From an uncultured Alphaproteobacteria bacterium (lineage in GTDB: Bacteria > Pseudomonadota > Alphaproteobacteria > Reyranellales > Reyranellaceae): a stretch of DNA of 5,739 nt. The stretch covers positions 1 through 5,739 of the forward strand of contig CAIYWM010000293.1 of NCBI GenBank assembly GCA_903929895.1, given 5' to 3'. A program made the position numbers and the translations under genes. Below, one piece after another: positions 1 through 4,716 of the stretch. The notes under the pieces were generated by a model. It had not been told where the DNA came from. It saw only the letters and a program-made list of their open reading frames with translations, and did not search any database. The first letter of the stretch is position 1, and each line of letters starts with the position of its first letter.

Positions 1-1426
1 CCTTCAGCGCCTCGTGCTTGGGGCGATGCGGGACCTTGAGGCGATGGTCGATGGTGGGGGCGTTGTCGTAGCTCCACTCGTGGATGCCCATCTTCTGGCT
101 GGCGACGTTGACGCCGGGCGCGGGGCGCTCCTCGGGGTTCTCGCCGATCAGCATCTTGTGGATGGAGGTCGCCGCCTCGTGGCCGTGCGCCGCCGCCCAG
201 ATGATGTTCTTGGGGCCGAACGCCGCGTCGCCGCCGAAGAACACCTTCGGATGCGTGCTGGCGAAGGTCTTCTCGTTGAGCTGGGGCAGACCCCACTTGT
301 CGAACTCGACGCCGGCATCCTTCTCGATCCACGGGAAGGCGTTCTCCTGGCCGATCGCGACCAGCACGTCGTCGCACTCATGGAACTCGTCGGGCTCGCC
401 CGACGGCACCAGCGAGCGGCGACCCTTGTCGTCGTACTTCGCGACCACCTTCTCGAACAGCACGCCCTTGATCTTGCCGCCCTCGTGACGGACTTCCTTG
501 GGAACGAGCATGTTGAGGATGGGAATGTCCTCGCCGATCGCGTCTTCCTTCTCCCACGGCGACGCCTTCATCTCGTCGAAGCCGGAGCGGACGATGACCT
601 TCACATCCTCGCCGCCGAGACGGCGGGCGGTACGGCAGCAGTCCATCGCCGTGTTGCCGCCGCCCAGCACGATCACGCGCTTGCCGACCTTGTCGATGTG
701 GCCGAACGAGACCGACGACAGCCAGTCGAGGCCGATATGGATGTTGGCGGCGGCTTCCTTGCGACCCGGCACGTCGAGGTCACGGCCGCGCGGCGCGCCC
801 GAGCCGACGAACACCGCGTCATAGCCTTCGGCCAGCACGGCCTTCAGCGAGTCGACCCTCTGGTGGCGGAACTCGACGTTGCCGATGCCGGTGATGTAGC
901 CGACTTCCTCGTCGATCACCGACTCAGGCAGACGGAAGTGCGGGATCTGCGTGCGGATGAAGCCGCCGAGCTTGGGGTCCTGGTCGTAGATGACGATCTC
1001 GTAGCCCAGCACCGCGAGGTCACGGGCCACCGTGAGCGAGGAGGGGCCGCCGCCGATGCAGGCCACGCGCCTGCCGTTCTTCTCCGGCGCCTTGGGCATC
1101 TTGGAATTGATGTCGTCGTCGTCCTTGTAGTCGGCGGCGACGCGCTTCAGGCGGCAGATCGCAACCGGCTCCTTCTTGCCCTTCACCAGCGTCTCGTCCT
1201 CGACGCGGCTGCGCCGGCAGGCGGGCTCGCAGGGACGGTCGCAGGTCCGGCCTAGGATTCCCGGGAAGACGTTGTACTTCCAGTTGATCATGTACGCATC
1301 GGAATAGCGTCCGTGCGCGATCAGCCTGATGTACTCGGGGACGGGGGTATGGGCAGGACAGGCCCATTGGCAATCGACGACTTTATGAAAGTAGTCGGGA
1401 TTGGCGATGTCAGTCGGCTTCAACAT
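1..1426 (-). CDS. GltD/PreT-type FAD/NAD(P)H iron-sulfur oxidoreductase, C-terminus cut by window edge
   Basis: Reading the minus strand from ATG at 1426 gives an uninterrupted frame of 475 codons that runs off the left edge. It matches the small-subunit glutamate synthase/PreT family: electron transfer between NAD(P)H, FAD and Fe-S clusters in the cytoplasm. Seen: N-terminal cysteines C19 and C23 (CQWACPAH), then C62, C66 and C70 (CDRPCEPAC) and C91, the alpha-helical Fe-S domain; an FAD-binding glycine motif GGGPSS at 125-130; a second nucleotide-binding motif GGGNTAMD at 255-262; and the C-terminal FAD motif GGDAAFG at 398-404. The frame is still open after the point where a typical GltD of about 480 residues ends. 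From memory, alphaproteobacterial homologues of about 600 residues carry an extra C-terminal 4Fe-4S domain and sit beside 2-oxoacid:ferredoxin oxidoreductase genes, so that role is more likely than true glutamate synthase. Physiological partner unknown. Residues 99-105 happen to read DYKDDDD. Confidence 0.93.
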   Translation of the reverse strand, partial: MLKPTDIANPDYFHKVVDCQWACPAHTPVPEYIRLIAHGRYSDAYMINWKYNVFPGILGRTCDRPCEPACRRSRVEDETLVKGKKEPVAICRLKRVAADYKDDDDINSKMPKAPEKNGRRVACIGGGPSSLTVARDLAVLGYEIVIYDQDPKLGGFIRTQIPHFRLPESVIDEEVGYITGIGNVEFRHQRVDSLKAVLAEGYDAVFVGSGAPRGRDLDVPGRKEAAANIHIGLDWLSSVSFGHIDKVGKRVIVLGGGNTAMDCCRTARRLGGEDVKVIVRSGFDEMKASPWEKEDAIGEDIPILNMLVPKEVRHEGGKIKGVLFEKVVAKYDDKGRRSLVPSGEPDEFHECDDVLVAIGQENAFPWIEKDAGVEFDKWGLPQLNEKTFASTHPKVFFGGDAAFGPKNIIWAAAHGHEAATSIHKMLIGENPEERPAPGVNVASQKMGIHEWSYDNAPTIDHRLKVPHRPKHEALK

Positions 1427-1548
1427 AAACTCCAGGCGGCGGCGGGAGCGGCGACTCAAAACTGGTAAACGACGGTTTAGATTACCCCAGATGGGGCGCG
1501 CATTGGGGGATTATTACCGTCCAGCGTCAAGCGCTAACCATTTGCAAA
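1427..1548 (-). promoter_or_regulatory. upstream region of the oxidoreductase gene, with small dyads; promoter not resolved
   Basis: This gene-free stretch must hold the promoter of the oxidoreductase gene if the terminator beyond it works. Seen: dyad TAAAC-N4-GTTTA (1466-1479), then CCCC-N4-GGGG (1485-1496), and palindrome TTTGCAAA (1541-1548). On the minus strand a TTGACG (1530-1525) resembles a -35 box, but no good -10 lies 16-18 nt downstream of it. It is more A+T-rich than the flanking genes, as expected of a regulatory region. No small ORF with a ribosome binding site stands out. Confidence 0.35.
1430..1435 (-). promoter_or_regulatory. ribosome binding site of the oxidoreductase gene, tightly spaced
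   Basis: On the minus strand the sequence reads CTGGAGTTTATGTTG. GGAG lies only 3 nt before the ATG at 1426, closer than the usual 5-9 nt. The second codon is TTG at 1423, which would have a more typical 6-nt spacing, so initiation at either codon is possible. The two proteins differ by one residue. Confidence 0.5.
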
Positions 1549-1568
1549 CGTGCGGTAAATCCCGCACG
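1549..1568 (-). terminator. probable weak intrinsic terminator after the AraC-family gene
   Basis: CGTGCGG and CCGCACG form a perfect 7-bp stem with a 6-nt loop. On the minus strand the stem begins 12 nt after the TAA of the regulator gene and is followed by TTTG rather than a full T-run. Position and stem strength favour a terminator separating the regulator from the oxidoreductase gene. The short T-tract leaves open an operator or a leaky terminator. Confidence 0.45.
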
Positions 1569-1580
1569 GGGTGGAGGGGC

Positions 1581-2375
1581 TTAGCGTGGCGGGCGGTAGG
1601 CGCTGGGCGAAGCGCCCGAAGCGCGCCGGAACATGGCGCTGAAGGCGCTCACGCTTTCGTAGCCGAGTTCGAGGGCGACCTCGGTGACGGCCTGGCCGCC
1701 GCCCAGTCGGCCCATCGCTTCGAGTACGCGTGCCTGCTGGCGCCAGGCGCCGAAGGTGAGGCCCGTCTCTGTCACGAACAGGCGCGCCAGCGTCCGGGCG
1801 CTCGCATTGGCCCAACCCGCCCACTCTTCCAGGGTGCGCTGGTCGCCCGGTTGGGCAAGCAGGGCCGAACAGAGGCGATGCAGGCGCTTGTCGCGCGGCA
1901 TCGGAAGATGCAGCGGCAGCGACGGTTCGCGGTGCAGTTCGTCGAGGATCAGCGCCACGACGTGGCCGGCGGCGCCGCGCTCGTCATAGTGAATCGGCAG
2001 TTCGGTGGCGCGCACGATCAACTCCCGCAACAGGGGAGAGATATGGAGGACGCGGCACATCTCGGGCATGCCGGCGGCCGCGTCCTGGCGCAGATACAGT
2101 GTGCGCATGGTCACGTCTCCGGACATGACGATGGAGTGGCGGACACCGGGCGGCATCCACAGGGCGCGCTGGGGCGGCACCACCCAGACGGCCTGGTCCG
2201 TGGAAATGCGCATCGTGCCCGCGGTCGCGTAGATGAGCTGGGCGCGGCGATGACGGTGCGGCGCGATCTCGAAACCGTCGGGGAAGTCCTTGGGCATGGC
2301 CGCAACCGCCCGCGGGACCTGCTGGTAGTCCTCGGGATCGGTCGACCGGAGTTGGGCTTGGCTATTTCGCGACAT
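1581..2375 (-). CDS. AraC-family transcriptional regulator with N-terminal cupin-like sensor domain
   Basis: A 264-residue DNA-binding regulator, a usual length for the short AraC/NimR-like class. The N-terminal part (about 30-110) has the cupin-type start PHRHRRAQLIY (H40, H42) and the VVPPQRALWMPPGVRH stretch typical of AraC_binding domains, which sense a small effector. The C-terminal part has two helix-turn-helix units: about 182-204 (SARTLARLF, then TETGLTF) and about 229-251 (VTEVALELGYESVSAFSAMFRR, split here by position only), the classic AraC signature, ending SPSAYRPPR. I chose the ATG at 2375, where conserved sequence begins soon after. A GTG at 2429 would add 18 unconserved-looking residues and run into the divergent promoter region; neither start has a clear Shine-Dalgarno. 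The gene is divergent from an MFS transporter, the same arrangement as E. coli nimR-nimT, so the neighbouring transporter and itself are the likeliest targets. The effector cannot be read from sequence. Confidence 0.93.
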   Translation of the reverse strand: MSRNSQAQLRSTDPEDYQQVPRAVAAMPKDFPDGFEIAPHRHRRAQLIYATAGTMRISTDQAVWVVPPQRALWMPPGVRHSIVMSGDVTMRTLYLRQDAAAGMPEMCRVLHISPLLRELIVRATELPIHYDERGAAGHVVALILDELHREPSLPLHLPMPRDKRLHRLCSALLAQPGDQRTLEEWAGWANASARTLARLFVTETGLTFGAWRQQARVLEAMGRLGGGQAVTEVALELGYESVSAFSAMFRRASGASPSAYRPPR

Positions 2376-2446
2376 TTGTTGGCAACATAGCGCAAGCCAG
2401 ACAGGCGAACCAAGCCTAGTCTCGACCACCCTGGAGGAACGACAAG
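2376..2446. promoter_or_regulatory. divergent promoter/operator region between the AraC regulator and the MFS gene
   Basis: Seventy-one bases hold both gene starts. Seen: an odd-centred dyad TGTTG-G-CAACA at 2377-2387, abutting the regulator's start codon; a direct repeat of CAAGCC at 2393-2398 and 2411-2416 (18 nt start to start), each followed by AGAC/tAGTC; and a strong Shine-Dalgarno GGAGGA at 2433-2438, 8 nt before the MFS ATG. AraC proteins commonly bind direct repeats about two helical turns apart, so the CAAGCC pair is the candidate activator site and the dyad a candidate autoregulatory site. No convincing -35/-10 pair was identified on either strand. Confidence 0.5.
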
Positions 2447-3640
2447 ATGAGCCACGGCAGTCCCACCTCGATCCTGCTCAACATCGGCCACGCCATGGAT
2501 CACTGGATCCTCGTGGTCTTTGCCTATTCCTGGGGTGTGATCGCCGGCGTCTGGGGCGTCGAGTGGACCGAGCTCACGCCCTTCAACTACGGCGCGCTCT
2601 TCATGTTCGGGGCGGGCTCGATCGTCAGCGGCCGTCTCGGCGACCATTGGGGCCGCTGGATCATGATGGTGATCTTCTTCGTGGGCATGGGCGTCTCCGC
2701 CCTGATCATCGCGCTCTGTACCAACAAGTGGCAGATCGGCGCGGCGCTGACGCTGATGGGCGCCTTCGCCTCGATCTATCATCCGGTCGGCATCCCGATG
2801 CTGGTGCAGAAGGCCAAAAATCCCGGCTTCACGATCGGCGTGAACGGCCTGGCCGGCAACATGGGCATCGCCATCGCCGCCGGTCTTTCGGTCTACATCG
2901 CCCAGCGCTTCGGCTGGCAGGCGGCGTTCATCATCCCCGGCGTCATCTGCCTGGTCTGCGCCGTCGCCTTCGTGGTTCTGGTGCCGCGCGAGGAAGAGGC
3001 GCCGGCCAAGCGTAAGGCCAAGATGCTCGACCTGCCGCCGTCGGTCATGGCCCGCGTGTTCGCGATCATGACCTTCACCGCAGTGACCGGCAGCATCGTC
3101 TTCAACTTCACGACCAACGGAAACGGCGAACTGCTGGCCAATCGCGCCAAGGCCATCGCCCAGGATCCGGCGATGCTGGCCACGATGCTGTTCGTCATCT
3201 TCGCGCTGGCATCGCTTGCCCAGCTCGTGGTCGGCAAGATGATCGATCGTTACCCGTTGAAGAACATCTACCTGCCGATCGTGCTGCTGCAGGTGCCGCT
3301 GTTCCTGATCGCCTCGCAGGTCGAGGGCTGGGCGCTGTTCTTCACGGCCATTGCCTTCATGCTGCTGGTGTTCGGCGCCATTCCGTTCACCGACGCTATG
3401 ATCGTGCGCTACATCGACGACCGCATGCGCAGCCGCGTCACCGGCGTCCGCCTGGCGATCGGCTTCGGCGTGAGTTCCTTCGTCGTGGCGCTGATCGGCC
3501 CGGCGGTGAAGGACGCGGGCTTTCCCGTGCTCTTGTCGGTACTGGCGGGCGTGGCCTTCTGTTCCTTCCTCGCCCTGTCGATGCTGCCCAGCGAACGCGA
3601 CGTGCATGCCGCTTCGGCGGCGCCCAAACCGGCCGAATAG
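2447..3640 (+). CDS. MFS transporter, fosmidomycin-resistance (Fsr)-like, 12 TM
   Basis: A 397-residue inner-membrane carrier of normal major facilitator length. About twelve hydrophobic segments can be seen, near 8-30, 45-62, 70-92, 95-115, 130-152, 157-180, then a charged central loop 181-198 (REEEAPAKRKAK), and 203-222, 243-264, 272-290, 294-318, 333-352, 357-380. Motif A of the MFS appears after TM2 as GRLGDHWGR (62-70), with a degenerate copy GKMIDRYP (263-270). NIGHAMDHW in TM1 (12-20), YHPVG (111-115) and GVNGLAGNMG (131-140) are features I associate with the Fsr branch, which exports fosmidomycin in E. coli. The actual substrate here is unknown; proton-coupled export of a toxic or amphipathic compound is the default reading. 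It has a strong ribosome binding site and starts divergently from the AraC gene, probably its regulator. It is followed by a hairpin and then by the Bug/alkylsulfatase pair, so it may be first in a three-gene transcript. Confidence 0.93.
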   Translation: MSHGSPTSILLNIGHAMDHWILVVFAYSWGVIAGVWGVEWTELTPFNYGALFMFGAGSIVSGRLGDHWGRWIMMVIFFVGMGVSALIIALCTNKWQIGAALTLMGAFASIYHPVGIPMLVQKAKNPGFTIGVNGLAGNMGIAIAAGLSVYIAQRFGWQAAFIIPGVICLVCAVAFVVLVPREEEAPAKRKAKMLDLPPSVMARVFAIMTFTAVTGSIVFNFTTNGNGELLANRAKAIAQDPAMLATMLFVIFALASLAQLVVGKMIDRYPLKNIYLPIVLLQVPLFLIASQVEGWALFFTAIAFMLLVFGAIPFTDAMIVRYIDDRMRSRVTGVRLAIGFGVSSFVVALIGPAVKDAGFPVLLSVLAGVAFCSFLALSMLPSERDVHAASAAPKPAE

Positions 3641-3657
3641 CGCCTCTTCCCGGAGAA

Positions 3658-3688
3658 CGACGGTCGCGCCCGCATTGCGCCGCCGTCG
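3658..3688 (+). terminator. hairpin after the MFS gene, probable (partial) terminator
   Basis: An imperfect GC-rich stem starts 18 nt after the MFS stop: CGACGG (3658-3663) pairs with CCGTCG (3683-3688), then a T-G wobble and one C-C mismatch, then GCGC (3666-3669) pairs with GCGC (3677-3680) around a 7-nt loop. Downstream is CGCGTTTGCG with only three Ts, so it could attenuate rather than stop transcription, or protect the 3' end of the transporter message. Only 45 nt remain before the next start codon, which is tight for an independent promoter. Confidence 0.5.
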
Positions 3689-3697
3689 CGCGTTTGC

Positions 3698-3733
3698 GAT
3701 CCTGCCTCCAAACAAAGCAGCAAGGGCAGGATC
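3698..3733 (+). promoter_or_regulatory. perfect 9-bp stem enclosing the ribosome binding site of the Bug gene
   Basis: GATCCTGCC (3698-3706) and GGCAGGATC (3725-3733) are exact reverse complements, separated by an 18-nt loop, and the 3' arm ends at the base before the ATG at 3734. The only Shine-Dalgarno-like bases, GGCAGGA (partly also AAGGG), lie in or at the edge of the 3' arm, so the folded RNA would hide the ribosome binding site. The alternative is a DNA operator. The pairing is seen directly; the regulatory role is inferred. Confidence 0.5.
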
Positions 3734-4711
3734 ATGATCAAGAGACGTGGCGTACTGGCCGGTGCCGCAGGCTGGACGATCGTCGGTGCCTCCTCGGTGC
3801 GGGCACAGGCCTGGCCCAGCCAGCCGATCCGGCTGGTGGTGCCTTACGTCGCCGGCGGTTCGACCGACACGGCCGCTCGCATCGTCGCCGAGAAACTGTC
3901 GGGCATGCTCGGCCAGCAGGTGATCGTCGAGAACAAGGGCGGCGGCAACACCATCATCGGCATGGACGTGGTGGCCAAGGCCAAGCCTGACGGCAATACG
4001 CTGCTGCTGGGCGCCGCGACGATGGCGACCAACGTCGCCCTGGGCATGAAGCAGCCGTTCGATCCGCTCAAGGATTTCCAGATGATCTCGACCCTGGTCG
4101 ACATCCCCGATCTGCTGGCGATCGACGGCAAGGCGTTGCCGGCGAAGAACTACGCGGAGTTCGCCGAATTCGTGAACAAACAGCCGCAGCGCGTGCGCTA
4201 TGCCACCTCGGGCATGGGCAACCAGCCGCACCTCTGGGGTGAACTCTTCCGCACCCGCAACAAGCTCAATCTCGAGAGCGTCAGCTACAAGGGCGCAGCC
4301 GACGCCTTGCGCGACGTGATGGGCGGCCACCTGCCGATCATGATCGACGTCGTGCTGCCCACGGGTACGCACGTGGCGGCCGGCCGCCTGACCGGCATCG
4401 CCGTCGCGTCGCCTGAGCGCTCGACGGTCTGCCCCGACGTTCCGACCGTGGCCGAACTCGGCATGAAGGACCTGGAGAGCGCGGCCTTCTTCGGTCTCGT
4501 GGGTCCGGCCGGTCTGCCGGCGCCGATCGTCGAGAAGCTGAACGCACTCTGCCTCGAGACGCTCAAGGATCCGGCGGTGAAGAAGCGGTTCGCCGAACTC
4601 GGCTTCTTCACGACGGGCAGCACGCCGCAGGCCTATGTCGATCGGGTCAAGTTCGAGACCGAACGCTGGACCAGGGTCGTCAAGGAAAACAACATCAAGG
4701 TCGAGGGTTAG
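3734..4711 (+). CDS. Bug/TctC-family periplasmic solute-binding protein
   Basis: A 325-residue protein, the usual Bug length. The N-terminus MIKRRGVLAGAAGWTIVGASSVRAQA is an export signal: twin arginines at 4-5, a hydrophobic core and likely cleavage after an A-x-A near 24-26. The twin arginines suggest Tat, but Sec is possible. Family landmarks are PIRLVVPYVAGGSTD (31-45), VIVENKGGGNTIIG (63-76), KPDGNTLLLG (84-93), YKGAADALRDVMGGHLP (185-201) and PDVPTVAELG (234-243). Bug proteins bind small carboxylated or amide ligands in the periplasm, a few delivering them to TctAB membrane proteins. No tctA or tctB is in view, so this is an orphan, as most Bug genes are. It lies 93 nt after the MFS gene and 5 nt before the alkylsulfatase gene, so co-translation with the sulfatase is likely. 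The ligand is unknown; a product or substrate of the sulfatase is an inference from position only. Confidence 0.95.
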   Translation: MIKRRGVLAGAAGWTIVGASSVRAQAWPSQPIRLVVPYVAGGSTDTAARIVAEKLSGMLGQQVIVENKGGGNTIIGMDVVAKAKPDGNTLLLGAATMATNVALGMKQPFDPLKDFQMISTLVDIPDLLAIDGKALPAKNYAEFAEFVNKQPQRVRYATSGMGNQPHLWGELFRTRNKLNLESVSYKGAADALRDVMGGHLPIMIDVVLPTGTHVAAGRLTGIAVASPERSTVCPDVPTVAELGMKDLESAAFFGLVGPAGLPAPIVEKLNALCLETLKDPAVKKRFAELGFFTTGSTPQAYVDRVKFETERWTRVVKENNIKVEG

Positions 4712-4716
4712 CAGTC

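Noticed and set aside
14..1255. A 413-codon open frame on the plus strand over the oxidoreductase gene
   Set aside because: It lies antisense to a clear FAD/NAD(P)H oxidoreductase. The product is Ala/Val/Leu/Asp/Arg-biased without motifs, as expected from the complementary strand.
1479..1530. A sigma70-like promoter for the oxidoreductase gene (TTGACG with TAATAAT or TAATCT on the minus strand)
   Set aside because: TAATAAT lies only about 8 nt from TTGACG and TAATCT about 40 nt away, so neither gives the required 16-18 nt spacing. It is kept only as an unresolved promoter region.
1401..2390. A 329-codon open frame on the plus strand across the gap and the AraC gene
   Set aside because: It runs through an intergenic region and antisense to a clear AraC protein, and shows no recognisable motif.
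3730..3739. The 10-bp palindrome GATCATGATC over the Bug start codon
   Set aside because: It is short and arises from an ATG flanked by common bases plus the stem arm described above. I see no independent reason to call it a protein-binding site.
2111..4372. A 753-codon open frame on the minus strand opposite the regulator end, MFS and Bug genes
   Set aside because: Its product is a low-complexity mix of His, Arg, Asp, Gln and Gly with no family resemblance. It is the antisense shadow of GC-rich coding sequence, and the sense frames match well-known families across the same region.
3734..4711. Calling a full tripartite tricarboxylate transporter here
   Set aside because: Only the binding protein is present. 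The neighbouring membrane protein is a 12-TM MFS carrier, not TctA or TctB.
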